Source of the DNA: Actinomycetes bacterium
GTDB taxonomy: Bacteria > Actinomycetota > Geothermincolia > Geothermincolales > JAHEXQ01
DNA: 33,362 nt
Direction of reading: 5' to 3'
NCBI GenBank assembly: GCA_023252035.1
Contig: JAHEXQ010000004.1
Location: forward strand, 1-33,362
The position numbers and the translations under genes were made by a program. The notes under the pieces are model-generated. The model was not told the origin of the DNA. It saw nothing but the letters and a program-made list of their open reading frames with translations, and did not search any database. Shown in pieces: positions 15,956-24,417 of this stretch. Each line of letters opens with the position of its first letter. Position 1 is the stretch's first letter.

Positions 15956-17197
15956 TCAACTTCCCTTTATTGGCAGCAGCACCGAGAAGGTGCTCCCCTG
16001 GCCGTATTCGCTGGCCACCCGGACCTGGCCTTTGTGCATGTCGGCCAGGTGTTTGATGATGGCCAGCCCCAGGCCCGTACCGCCGATCTCGGCAACGGCA
16101 CTGTCCTCACTGCGCCGGAATCGCTCGAAGATGGACTGCAGGTCCTGCTCCCGGATGCCGAGGCCGCGGTCGGTCACGGATATCCTCATGAACTTTCCCT
16201 CTATGCCGGTGTCTATCTCGATGGGCCCGCCCTCGGGCGAGTACTTGATGGCATTGGAAATGAGGTTCTGCATTATCTGGTGCACGCGATCGCGGTCGGC
16301 GTAGACGAGTGGCAGCCTCTTACGCTCCTTGTAAGTGATGGTGTGCCGGACGGTCTGGGTGCGGAAGAATGTGATGTTCTCCTCGATGACCTGGCCGATG
16401 TCCAGCATCTCCTTGTCGAGCTCCGCGCCCGCGTCGATCTTGGACAGGTTCAGCAGGTTGGTGATCATGCGCGAGAGGCGCTCCGACTCGTTCAGGATTA
16501 TCTCGTAGAACTCGCCGCGCTTCTCCGGTGCCAGCTCGCGGGAGCGCAGCATCTCGCTGAATCCCTGGATGGAGGTGAGCGGCGTGCGCAATTCGTGGGA
16601 TACGGTGGAGATGAAATCCGTCTTGGCCTTATCGATCTGATGGATGAAACCGCTCAGGTTCAAAACCTCGTCGCGGGATAGCTGCTGCCGCTTCAACTCC
16701 TGCGCGACGCGGTTGGCTATAAAGCAGGTAAGGAAGAGATAGACGAGGTTGAAGGCTATCGGCTGCAGGTCATGCAGGACCGCGTTGGAGTAGCCGAAGA
16801 TCACGGCCAGGTAAAAGATGGCGAGTATGGCCGTGCTCACCATGGAGAGGGAGAGCGTGAAGAGGGTCCCCGCCACCAGGGGGCCCACCAGCAGCAGACA
16901 GTAGAAGGGGCTCGCAAGGCCGCCGGTGTAGAAGACCAGCACGCAGATGACGAAGTAGAAAGGGACGAGCCCCAGGAAGAACGGAGGGACGCGTATGAAC
17001 ATCTTCCCGCCGCGCGCCGGGAAGATGTTCACCAGGTTCATCACGATGGCCATGACTCCTATAGTCACGAGAGAGAGGATGGCAACGGAGTAGTCGATGG
17101 GCACCCGGTGCGGGAGATAGAGAATGACGGCGAGTCCCGGGAGAGCCACCAGGCATATGGTCGTCAATATGGAGCTCAGTCTTCGCTCGAAGGGCAT
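15956..17197 (-). CDS. Sensor histidine kinase (canonical)
   Basis: A 413-residue membrane sensor kinase. About six hydrophobic segments fill residues 10-165, followed by a short linker. The DHp motif FISTVSHELRTPLTSIQGF carries the phospho-accepting His near residue 201. ATP-binding motifs are all present: NLISNAIKYSPEGG, DRGLGI, IFERFRR and GGTGLGLAI. It should autophosphorylate and pass phosphate to a response regulator, but none is encoded nearby. It is the first gene of a two-gene operon with the pseudokinase. ATG 17195-17197 sits 7 nt after GAGG and is preferred over the ATG at 17203, which nearly abuts the ribosome site. Confidence 0.95.
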   Translation of the reverse strand: MPFERRLSSILTTICLVALPGLAVILYLPHRVPIDYSVAILSLVTIGVMAIVMNLVNIFPARGGKMFIRVPPFFLGLVPFYFVICVLVFYTGGLASPFYCLLLVGPLVAGTLFTLSLSMVSTAILAIFYLAVIFGYSNAVLHDLQPIAFNLVYLFLTCFIANRVAQELKRQQLSRDEVLNLSGFIHQIDKAKTDFISTVSHELRTPLTSIQGFSEMLRSRELAPEKRGEFYEIILNESERLSRMITNLLNLSKIDAGAELDKEMLDIGQVIEENITFFRTQTVRHTITYKERKRLPLVYADRDRVHQIMQNLISNAIKYSPEGGPIEIDTGIEGKFMRISVTDRGLGIREQDLQSIFERFRRSEDSAVAEIGGTGLGLAIIKHLADMHKGQVRVASEYGQGSTFSVLLPIKGS

Positions 17198-17223
17198 AGT
17201 CATACCTCATCCTATCTGCTGGG

Positions 17224-17251
17224 AATATATTTCACGAGCGGCCCCGGTGAA
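17224..17251 (-). promoter_or_regulatory. Promoter of the kinase operon
   Basis: On the minus strand TTCACC (17246-17251) and TATATT (17224-17229) are 16 bp apart, four and five of six matches to consensus. The start codon is 26 nt downstream of the -10. Confidence 0.5.
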
Positions 17252-17296
17252 TCCTCCGCGCCTATCAATCCCTACCCCGCCGAAAACCGGTTCGTG

Positions 17297-17329
17297 GTAG
17301 ATAAACACTGCCTGTCACTGTTTATCTAC
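17297..17329. repeat. Palindromic repeat, family B copy 1
   Basis: 14-bp arms with one mismatch around a 5-nt loop. The arm sequence, GTAGATAAACA then TG, closely matches the palindrome at 25266-25300. It lies between the divergent kinase and YFAEG-repeat genes, so it is not a 3'-end terminator for either. Confidence 0.65.
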
Positions 17330-17430
17330 TTGGCGGCCGCAACTTGAGCTCTGCGGGGGAGCGCCGGCGGGAAGCAGAAGGGATGGCCCGCAAGCGGTTA
17401 GAATACTTAGAGATGCGAGGTCTATCTACG

Positions 17431-19386
17431 ATGCGAAAGAGGATGCTGTTCGCTAGTCTGGCCGTGGCTATCATGGCGGCCGGTTTCGCGCTGCCGGCCG
17501 CGCCAGTAGCGATGGCGGCGGAGGCGGCGCCTTACCGCTGGGCCGGGGGCGACGACATCTGCGGATTCCCGCAGCCCGCCACCGTCTTCTACTTCGCCGA
17601 GGGCTGTACCAGGCACGGCTTTGACGAATGGCTCTGCATCCTGAATCCCAGCGACCAGCCGGCGCACATCGGCGTGGGATTCCTTTTTCCCGACGGAGCC
17701 CCCATGTCCCGCTACGACACTCTTCAACCGGGAACCCGCTATACGCTCTACGTGAACCAGCAAGTGGGTCCGGAGCGGGACGTCTCCGTCACCGTGGCCT
17801 CGGACGTGCCCATCGTGGCGGAGAGGCCCATGTACTTTAACTACCGCGGCGTCTGGGCCGGCAACCATGTTGCGGCGGGTTCGAGCGTTAAATCCACCGA
17901 ATGGTATTTCGCGGAAGGAACCACGCGCGCGGGGTTCGAAGAATGGCTCTGCGTGCTGAACCCCGATGCGGGCACGGCCCAGGTCCAGGTGGAGCTCATG
18001 GAGGCCGGCGGTATCGCGGGCAAGTGGAGCTTCCCCGTGGGCCCCTATTCGCGCGGCACCCTCTCCGTCAATGCGCTGGCGGGGCCGAACAAAGACGTAT
18101 CTATCCGGGCGAGTTCGGATGCGCCCGTGGTGGCCGAGCGGCCCATGTACTTCAATTACATAAAGGGGATCAGCGGGGGGCACGATGCCATGGGGGCCCC
18201 CGCCATCTCCACCGCCTGGTATTTCGCCGAGGGCACCACACGGGCCGGGTTCGACGAATACCTCTGCATGTTCAATCCGGGTTCGGAGACGGCCACCGCC
18301 AACGTGGCTTTTCTGACCTCAGGGGGCGCCTCGGTAACCCGCAGCGTGAAGGTACAGCCGCGGAGCCGTTCTACCATGGTCGTGCGGAGCGAGGTGGGTG
18401 ACGGGAAGGACGTCTCCATCCAGCTCGGTTCGGACAAACCGATAGTCGCAGAGCGGCCCATGTACTTCAGCTATGCGGGCGGCGTGGGAGGTGGCTCTGT
18501 CGCTTCGGGCAGCTCGACGCCCTCGAAGACCTGGTATTTCGCCGAAGGTTGCACGCGGGCCGGCTTCGATGAATGGCTGATCCTTATGAATCCGGCGACC
18601 CAGAGTGCCGACGTACAGGTCAGGTACTTGACGGGCGCGACCAGCGTCACGACCGCGTACAAGGTGGAGCCGGGCACGCGAGCCACCGTGCGGGTCAACG
18701 GTGAAGTGGGGGTGGACCAGGACGTGGGAATGGTAATCACTTCCAGCCAGGGCATCGTCGCTGAACGGCCCATCTACCTGCAATATCTCCCGCTGAGCGG
18801 GCCTACGCCCTTCGTCCTGGCTACGGTGGACGGGCTCACGCTGCTGGGCCCGGTCTCTTACGAGCAACTGGTGGGCATCATGTACCATGAGGCGCCGGTG
18901 TCCGATGTCGGCGCCGGCTCAGCCAACGCCAGGACCATGCAGCCGCAGGGCGGCTGCATGGGCAACGACAATTACGACAACACCCCCACGGACCTGATGC
19001 TCGGCCCTGCCGGCGATCCCTACTACTGGATCGAGGCCAGCCGCTACCGGGGCACCAATGCGACCACGGCCGTGGATGTGGGCTCACGCGCCGGCTGCCC
19101 GGTACTGGCGCCGGTCACCGGAACGGTGGAGGTGGCCTCGCCCTACATGCTCTATAACGCCTACCACGACAACGTCGTGAAGATCAGGCCCGACGGGCGT
19201 GCGGACGTCGTCGTGGAACTCCTGCATATGGGCGCGCTGACAGTCAAAGTGGGGGACCGGGTGCAGGCGGGGGTCAGCGTGGTCGGGACGGTCAACGACC
19301 TTTCCAGGTATTTTCAGTCAGATATCGGCTACTACTACACGGGCGAAGACGGCAACCACGTGCACGTGGAGGTCGACGGCCAGTAA
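17431..19386 (+). CDS. Secreted protein with four YFAEG repeats and an M23-like domain
   Basis: A 651-residue exported protein. A signal peptide (RKRMLFASLAVAIMAAGFAL, cleavage near AMAAEA) leads into four tandem units of 105 residues, each starting near WYFAEGxTRxGFDEWL and ending AERPMYFNY. Such repeats recur in secreted proteins of deep actinobacteria. The last 190 residues resemble an M23/LytM duplicated hybrid motif: CPVLAPVTGTVEVASP, VVELLHMGALTVKVGDRVQAG and NHVHVEV. The first zinc-binding His is replaced: the usual HxGxD reads TTAVD. The other His positions and the HxH remain, so it may bind cell wall without cutting it. Start chosen by signal peptide. An ATG at 17413, 8 nt after a TAGAAT box, is an alternative. 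Confidence 0.8.
   Translation: MRKRMLFASLAVAIMAAGFALPAAPVAMAAEAAPYRWAGGDDICGFPQPATVFYFAEGCTRHGFDEWLCILNPSDQPAHIGVGFLFPDGAPMSRYDTLQPGTRYTLYVNQQVGPERDVSVTVASDVPIVAERPMYFNYRGVWAGNHVAAGSSVKSTEWYFAEGTTRAGFEEWLCVLNPDAGTAQVQVELMEAGGIAGKWSFPVGPYSRGTLSVNALAGPNKDVSIRASSDAPVVAERPMYFNYIKGISGGHDAMGAPAISTAWYFAEGTTRAGFDEYLCMFNPGSETATANVAFLTSGGASVTRSVKVQPRSRSTMVVRSEVGDGKDVSIQLGSDKPIVAERPMYFSYAGGVGGGSVASGSSTPSKTWYFAEGCTRAGFDEWLILMNPATQSADVQVRYLTGATSVTTAYKVEPGTRATVRVNGEVGVDQDVGMVITSSQGIVAERPIYLQYLPLSGPTPFVLATVDGLTLLGPVSYEQLVGIMYHEAPVSDVGAGSANARTMQPQGGCMGNDNYDNTPTDLMLGPAGDPYYWIEASRYRGTNATTAVDVGSRAGCPVLAPVTGTVEVASPYMLYNAYHDNVVKIRPDGRADVVVELLHMGALTVKVGDRVQAGVSVVGTVNDLSRYFQSDIGYYYTGEDGNHVHVEVDGQ
17581..18840 (+). 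repeat. Four in-frame tandem repeats of 315 bp
   Basis: The WYFAEG (FYFAEG in the first) codons recur at 17587, 17902, 18217 and 18532, exactly 315 bp apart, so no net indels have accumulated. Codons differ widely between units (for example at Glu, Gly and Arg), so they are old duplications kept by protein-level selection and not recent copies. Confidence 0.9.
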
Positions 19387-19404
19387 CCCCGCAGGGCTGG
19401 CTAT

Positions 19405-20544
19405 TCACGATACCGATGCATCCATCAAACCCTGGATATTCACGAAAGTAACGGAGATGTTGGCGATCTTCCGCCGGAAAGCCCTATCTACATCTGCTGC
19501 TACAACGAAATTGGCTCCATGCGCATATCTTTCGCGAAATGCTCGCATGCCGCGAGCATCAAAGTTGTCAGCCGACCATTTGCACTCGATCACGTCCGGG
19601 TTCTTGCCGTGCTTGAGCAACACGAAATCCACTTCGTGCCCGCGCTTATCACGCCAATAGCGGATCCAAGGGCCATAGCCACGGCTCTGCAACTCATTCA
19701 GGACATAATGTTCCCAAAGGATTCCTAGATCTTCCTGTCGCAGCTCCCTCCAACCTTTGAAGTAATTGACGAAACCCGTATCGAATGCGTAGACCTTGGG
19801 GGCAGAGATGATCTCTGTTGAAGTCCGTGTGGAAAAGGGTCTGATCACATGGGCAACCCATGTCGCCTCCAAGACCTTCAGATAATTGGAGACCGAGGTT
19901 CTGCTCAGTTCGGTGACCCTGGCAAAGGTAGTCGCTTTAAATATCCCGCCGCTGCGTGAGAAGAGCAACTCCAGCAATCTTTGGAACGAGTGGCGGCGTT
20001 CCAGCCGAAAGAGTTCCTGAATGTCTTTGGCCCAGAAGGAATCGATCCACTCCTGGAAATCCCTTTCCTCCGGTTCTCCTCGCAGGAAAAAGGGAGGTAG
20101 TCCTCCGCTTGTTAAGCGATGACGGAGATCGGTATCACCGAAGTCCTGCTGATCCTGGCTCATCATAGGGGTCAACCATATCTCACGTTTTCTTCCGGTG
20201 CGCGTATCTCGGAACTTAGCGGACGCTTGCAGGGTTGATGACCCCGTGGCAAGGATTCGCGTCTTCGGAAAATGGTCGGCCGCAATCTTCAGAAGCTCGG
20301 TCGGATTCTCAAGCCTGTGGATCTCATCCAGGACTATTCTCTTGCCTTGATGGTCCGTCAGGAACGATTCAGGGTCATCCATAAGCCGCCTGACACGGGG
20401 CAACTCGCAATCGAAGTACTCAGTGCGATCCAGGCTCTGACTGAGCACGGTCTTGCCGACACGCCGCACGCCGGAAAGCCATACCAGGGGGCGGGCCTGC
20501 CAGGCTTCTTCGATTTGTGCCAGCCAATAGCTTCGAATCTTCAT
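19405..20544 (-). CDS. AAA ATPase of the DUF4143 type
   Basis: A 379-residue P-loop ATPase. Walker A is GVRRVGKTVL (residues about 25-34) and Walker B is RIVLDEIHRL. A sensor-like ILATGSSTL follows. The second half has a winged-helix-like stretch (RVTELSRTSVSNYLKVLEATW) and a DUF4143 C-terminus containing HEVDFVLL and VIECKWS, an E-V-D...E-C-K arrangement like a PD-(D/E)xK nuclease fold. Such proteins are abundant in archaea and bacteria with poorly known roles, and many are toxin-like or mobile-element associated. Its base composition is visibly lower in GC than its neighbours, which suggests recent transfer. It is single and lacks a clear ribosome site. It converges with the repeat-protein gene. 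Confidence 0.88.
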   Translation of the reverse strand: MKIRSYWLAQIEEAWQARPLVWLSGVRRVGKTVLSQSLDRTEYFDCELPRVRRLMDDPESFLTDHQGKRIVLDEIHRLENPTELLKIAADHFPKTRILATGSSTLQASAKFRDTRTGRKREIWLTPMMSQDQQDFGDTDLRHRLTSGGLPPFFLRGEPEERDFQEWIDSFWAKDIQELFRLERRHSFQRLLELLFSRSGGIFKATTFARVTELSRTSVSNYLKVLEATWVAHVIRPFSTRTSTEIISAPKVYAFDTGFVNYFKGWRELRQEDLGILWEHYVLNELQSRGYGPWIRYWRDKRGHEVDFVLLKHGKNPDVIECKWSADNFDARGMRAFRERYAHGANFVVAADVDRAFRRKIANISVTFVNIQGLMDASVS

Positions 20545-20568
20545 GCAAATAGTATTTCATATAGTGAC

Positions 20569-20596
20569 ACCAAATGCAATTCTATTTGCACTTGGT
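20569..20596. promoter_or_regulatory. Inverted repeat upstream of the ATPase gene
   Basis: ACCAAATGCAA (20569-20579) and TTGCACTTGGT (20586-20596) match as an inverted repeat at 10 of 11 positions around a 6-nt centre. A related TGCAAATAG half-site lies at 20544-20552, touching the start codon. Together these look like operator sites for autoregulation; no regulator is known. Confidence 0.4.
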
Positions 20597-20630
20597 AAAA
20601 CGATTACCGGCGTCACCCGGCGAAGTTCGC

Positions 20631-21371
20631 TTACTGGGTGATCTCGCTGATGGGGACGTTCACCAACGGGGTCGAGGAGTACTGGGTCGTGCCCAAGTTG
20701 GGATCGATAGCCATGCTGGGAGAGGTGAAGCTACCGGTCACCGCTGTGCTGCCTACCCGATGGTACTCGAAATGTGTTCTCTGCCAGGAATAGTTCAGAT
20801 CCACGAGGCTGTCGTTCACCACCTGCTGCAACCCCACCGCCTCGACATAAGCCCTGGCCGGGTCTATGGCCGCGCCATGGGTGTCAAAGGTGAAGAACAC
20901 CTTCGTCGCCGGGCCGCCCGAATAGCTGGGGTAGCGCACCAGAGGACGCCAGATGAAGGAATCTTTGACGGCGTCCTTGCCGAAGAGCCAGAAGGTCCCG
21001 CTTCCAGTGTGTAATTTCAGCTGCAGCGGTGTGAATGACCCGGGAGGCTCGATGTTCAGGTTGGTGGGCCACTCGATGGTTATGTACAGGTGCACGAAAT
21101 TGGCCGAGTTGAAGGTGTCATGGCCCTGCAGGCCCCGGTAGTCGTTGATGATGGTGCTCTGGGGGTCGAGATCATCGGAGGGAACGATGTTGGTGAGGGT
21201 GTATCTATAGTCTCCCCAGGTTACGCCGGGTTTGGCGGGCGCGGCTGTGGTAGCCTGCGCCGCCTGCGTCTCCGCGACGACCTGCGGCAGCCGGCTCGCC
21301 AGGGGCAATCCCACAAATGTCGCCATCAGCGTCAGGAAAAAGATACCGGTGGCAACCGCCTTCTTTACCAC
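20631..21371 (-). CDS. Exported protein of unknown function
   Basis: A 246-residue protein I do not recognise. The N-terminus VKKAVATGIFFLTLMATFV is a signal peptide or anchor. It is followed by an Ala/Thr-rich linker (about residues 33-50). The remaining domain is beta-rich with many aromatic residues (WGDYRYTLTNIVPSDD, VHLYITIEWPTNLNI, WRPLVRYPSYSGG, FTFDTHGAAIDP). No Cys is present after the signal, and there is no lipobox. The start is GTG with AGG 5 nt upstream. It sits between the low-GC ATPase and the helicase, all on the minus strand but with long gaps, so it is probably transcribed alone. Confidence 0.65.
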   Translation of the reverse strand: MVKKAVATGIFFLTLMATFVGLPLASRLPQVVAETQAAQATTAAPAKPGVTWGDYRYTLTNIVPSDDLDPQSTIINDYRGLQGHDTFNSANFVHLYITIEWPTNLNIEPPGSFTPLQLKLHTGSGTFWLFGKDAVKDSFIWRPLVRYPSYSGGPATKVFFTFDTHGAAIDPARAYVEAVGLQQVVNDSLVDLNYSWQRTHFEYHRVGSTAVTGSFTSPSMAIDPNLGTTQYSSTPLVNVPISEITQ

Positions 21372-21550
21372 TTCTACCTAGCTTCTCCGTCTATCTCCAC
21401 CTCAACCATCCCTACCGGTGGGCATCTCGCGGCAATAATCTCCCGAAAGGGGCTTCTTAACTTTACTATATCGACACGACGCTTAAAACTCTTGATATGC
21501 TGCAGGCTTAAGCGAAGCTGGCTGGGTTGTCAGCGGCAATAAGGGTGGTT

Positions 21551-21573
21551 CGGCCGGCCGGACGCGCCGGCCG
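21551..21573 (-). terminator. GC-rich hairpin after the helicase gene
   Basis: Perfect 8-bp arms (21551-21558 and 21566-21573) around a 7-nt loop begin 10 nt past the helicase stop. There is no T-run downstream on the minus strand, so it may act as an RNA-stabilising end or a non-canonical terminator. Confidence 0.4.
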
Positions 21574-21583
21574 TGCTATCGCC

Positions 21584-24307
21584 CTAGACATTCTCAAAGG
21601 CCATGGAGTCCACCACCGAGGTATAAGCTACGACGCTGCGATTCACTGCGCTCATGGCGGCGGATATGCCGTCCTTCAGGAAGTCGTCCTCCACCACTTG
21701 CTGGATCTGGCGGAGTATGTCGAGCACCTGCTTCATGGACCGCACGAAGTCCCCGGCGGAGTACTGTGGATAGGTGTCCATGATGTACTCCAACTCCATC
21801 CCCTCGGCCCAGTCGTAAACCACGTTCACGAAGCCGATGTCCGTCTGCCGGAGGAGGTCCAGGCTCTCCGCTTGCTCCACGGATTTAAGCTTGGCTTCCA
21901 TCGCGCGGGCGCGGGCGATAGCCGCTCGCAGCTTGGGGCGCCTCACCTCGCGCAGCATCAGCGGCCGGATGAGTCTGCCGCCTCGCCAGCGGGGCGCGCC
22001 GCCGTCCCGGGATTCGAAGACGAAAATTGAGGCGAACGCCGCCAACTCCGATGGTTCCAGTTCGTGGAAAACGCCCGCGCTGAGACATTCGGTCAGCAGG
22101 AGGTCGCACTCGTTGTGGATGGCGGAGAGCATGACGCCCTTATGTGTCGGCCGGTCGTCATCCAGGTATCCAAGCTGGTTCAGGACTGCGCGCACATTCT
22201 GCAGCTTTCGAGAAGCCACATCGCTGCGAGCTCCCATCTGCCGCCTTAGCTCCTCCATCTCCTTATGGAGGATGCCGGCAGTGCGGGCTGCGTTCTGACA
22301 TTCCTCGCGCCGCTCGCACTGGTGGCAGGGATGCAGCTCCAGGTCCGCGCGAGTCTCCTCGACCTCCTGGCGCAGCGTGCGGTCCGGATGGTCCTCCTCC
22401 AGCTCCTCAGTGGGCAGCCGGGGAGGCAGCTCGAACTTGGCCAGCGCGTCCATGAGGAACTTCCTGTTCTTCTTGGTCACCGGTGAAAGGTGTTTCTCCT
22501 CGATGTGGCCGATGGCCTGCGGCGGCGTCCGGAAATGCCGGTAGATGGCGTTGAGGTAGCGCCCATACCGGTCCAGGACTTTGATGCGCGGATTGCCCAC
22601 CTTATCCTCTCCCATACTCAGGACCACCGCGGCGCGCCGTTTACCGCTGCGGTCTATCACCAGCACGTCGCCGGCGACCAACTCCTGCAACTCGTGGTTT
22701 ATGGCTTCGGCCTTGCGCCGGTGGTGCCGCAAGGCCAACTCCTTCTCCAGCCGGGAGAGACGAGCACGCGCCTCCAGATAGTCCTCGGCCTCAGCCCGCT
22801 CGCAGGACATCTTCTCGAAGAGCTTCTTGATACGCCCTTCCAGCTTTTTCAAGTTGCGCTCCAGGCGCACGACTTCCTTGTCCGCGTGATACTGCGCGAA
22901 GCTCAGGTTCAGAACGTGGACCGCTTCGGTGAAGTCGTAGTTCCTGAGCAGGTTGGCGGCCATGTTGTAGGAGATGCCGAAGCTGGAGGTGATGGGCAGG
23001 CTCGCGGTGCGCGCCAGATGCTGCACCTCACCCAGGGTGACGAAGGGGCTGTAGAGGATGACGGCGTTGCCCACCTTATCGATGCCGCGCCGTCCCGCCC
23101 GCCCGGTGAACTGGGTGTACTGCGTGGAGGTGAGCATCTCGTGGGTCTCCCCCTGGAACTTGTAGAGCGACTCGATGACGCAGGTCTTGGCGGGCATGTT
23201 GATGCCCAGGGAGAGGGTCTCCGTGGCGAAGACCACCTTGACCAGGCCTTGTGCGAAGAGATCCTCGACTATCTCCTTGAAGATGGGCAAGAGGCCTGCG
23301 TGGTGGGCGGCCAGCCCCAGCTTCAGCGAGTTCAGGAAGTGATCGAAGCCGAAGACCCGCAGGTCCTCTTCGGGCAGCCAGGCGGCCCTCTCCAGCGCTT
23401 GCTTCTCGATGACGGCCTTCTCCTCAGGGGTGGTCAGGTCCAGTCCGTCCTCCCGGCAGTGCATGACTGCGGCGTCGCATCCGGCCCGGGAGAATATGAA
23501 GTAGATGGCGGGCAGCATCTTCGACTGGCCCAGACGGTAGGCGACCTGGGACCGCTTCGGTATCAGGTTGCGGGAGGCGCGCGCCTGGGCTTTCTCCCCG
23601 TTGCTCTTTCCGCCCTTGCTCCTGGCGGCCTGCTCCGCGCTGCACACGGTGCGCTCGGCGTTGTCCGAGAAGAGGTTCACCATGGTGCCGTTGATGAAGT
23701 AGTAGTGGCGCAGGGGTACTGGCCGGCGCTCGCTCTGGACGACGACCATCTCGCCGCGCAGGTCGTTCATCCAGCCTCCGAAGTCATCCGGATTGGCCAC
23801 GGTCGCCGACAGGCCCACGATCTTGACGTCGGCGGGCAGGAGGATGATTATCTCCTCCCAGACCGCTCCCCGGAATGGGTCGGTCAGGTAGTGGCACTCG
23901 TCCAGGATCACGTACCGTAGGTCCGTCAGGGTCTCGGACTGCTCGTAGATCATGTTTCGCAGGATCTCGGTGGTCATTATTATGAGTGGCGCCTCCGGGT
24001 GGATGGTGTTGTCTCCCGTCAAGAGGCCGACCTTGCCGTCGCCGTAAATGCGTGAGAAGTCGCGGAACTTCTGGTTGCTCAGGGCTTTGAGCGGGGTGGT
24101 GTAGAAGGCCTTCGCGCCGGAATTCTGCGCCAGGAATACGGCGTACTCGGCTACGACCGTCTTGCCGGAGCCGGTGGGGGCGACGACCAGGACGGAGCTG
24201 TCGGAGTTCAAGCTCTCAATGGCCGCCCGCTGAAAATCATCCAGGGGAAAGGGGTAGTTTCTCTCGAATTCCTCAAGGTAACGTGCTGCTGCTTTATTCG
24301 GTTCCAT
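21584..24307 (-). CDS. helY: Ski2/HelY-like DEAD-box RNA helicase
   Basis: A 907-residue superfamily 2 helicase of the Ski2/Mtr4 group, probably in RNA processing or decay. Domain order: Q-region and Walker A APTGSGKT (44-51), YTTPLKALSNQK, DECHY at about 136, LSATVANPDDF, then HHAGLLPIFKEIVEDLF, FATETLSLGINMPA and the motif VI box QFTGRAGRRG. A helical and coiled region follows (residues about 470-540), then HPCHQCERREEC, a Cys cluster as in actinobacterial HelY, and a C-terminal DSHCT domain. The ATG at 24305-24307 is chosen because TACAAT stands 6 nt before it and no ribosome site is present (leaderless). A longer reading upstream is unlikely. It is divergent from the GNAT gene. Confidence 0.92.
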   Translation of the reverse strand: MEPNKAAARYLEEFERNYPFPLDDFQRAAIESLNSDSSVLVVAPTGSGKTVVAEYAVFLAQNSGAKAFYTTPLKALSNQKFRDFSRIYGDGKVGLLTGDNTIHPEAPLIIMTTEILRNMIYEQSETLTDLRYVILDECHYLTDPFRGAVWEEIIILLPADVKIVGLSATVANPDDFGGWMNDLRGEMVVVQSERRPVPLRHYYFINGTMVNLFSDNAERTVCSAEQAARSKGGKSNGEKAQARASRNLIPKRSQVAYRLGQSKMLPAIYFIFSRAGCDAAVMHCREDGLDLTTPEEKAVIEKQALERAAWLPEEDLRVFGFDHFLNSLKLGLAAHHAGLLPIFKEIVEDLFAQGLVKVVFATETLSLGINMPAKTCVIESLYKFQGETHEMLTSTQYTQFTGRAGRRGIDKVGNAVILYSPFVTLGEVQHLARTASLPITSSFGISYNMAANLLRNYDFTEAVHVLNLSFAQYHADKEVVRLERNLKKLEGRIKKLFEKMSCERAEAEDYLEARARLSRLEKELALRHHRRKAEAINHELQELVAGDVLVIDRSGKRRAAVVLSMGEDKVGNPRIKVLDRYGRYLNAIYRHFRTPPQAIGHIEEKHLSPVTKKNRKFLMDALAKFELPPRLPTEELEEDHPDRTLRQEVEETRADLELHPCHQCERREECQNAARTAGILHKEMEELRRQMGARSDVASRKLQNVRAVLNQLGYLDDDRPTHKGVMLSAIHNECDLLLTECLSAGVFHELEPSELAAFASIFVFESRDGGAPRWRGGRLIRPLMLREVRRPKLRAAIARARAMEAKLKSVEQAESLDLLRQTDIGFVNVVYDWAEGMELEYIMDTYPQYSAGDFVRSMKQVLDILRQIQQVVEDDFLKDGISAAMSAVNRSVVAYTSVVDSMAFENV

Positions 24308-24313
24308 GTACCC

Positions 24314-24319
24314 ATTGTA
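24314..24319 (-). promoter_or_regulatory. -10 box (TACAAT) of the helicase gene
   Basis: TACAAT on the minus strand ends 6 nt before the helicase ATG, placing the transcript start at or next to the start codon. No -35 is visible. Confidence 0.4.
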
Positions 24320-24405
24320 GCAGACGCCGTTCAGGAGGCCGGATGAGGCATGCCCTTCGTGCCCCTTTCCTTTTGCCGCCATGCAGGTCTCGGGCTCTTA
24401 GGGCA

Positions 24406-24411
24406 TACTAT
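24406..24411 (+). promoter_or_regulatory. -10 box (TACTAT) of the GNAT gene
   Basis: TACTAT ends 6 nt before the ATG at 24418, a mirror of the divergent helicase promoter 87 bp away. The intervening AAGG could serve as a weak ribosome site if transcription began further upstream. Confidence 0.4.
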
Positions 24412-24417
24412 AAGGCG

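Noticed and set aside
17581-18840. Tandem repeats as an assembly duplication
   Set aside because: Codons differ widely between the four units, so they are not copies of one read segment.
22490-23920. Long plus-strand open frame (476 codons) opposite the helicase
   Set aside because: It is antisense to a well-supported helicase. Its composition (Val, Gln, His and Leu rich) is typical of a high-GC shadow, and no motif is present.
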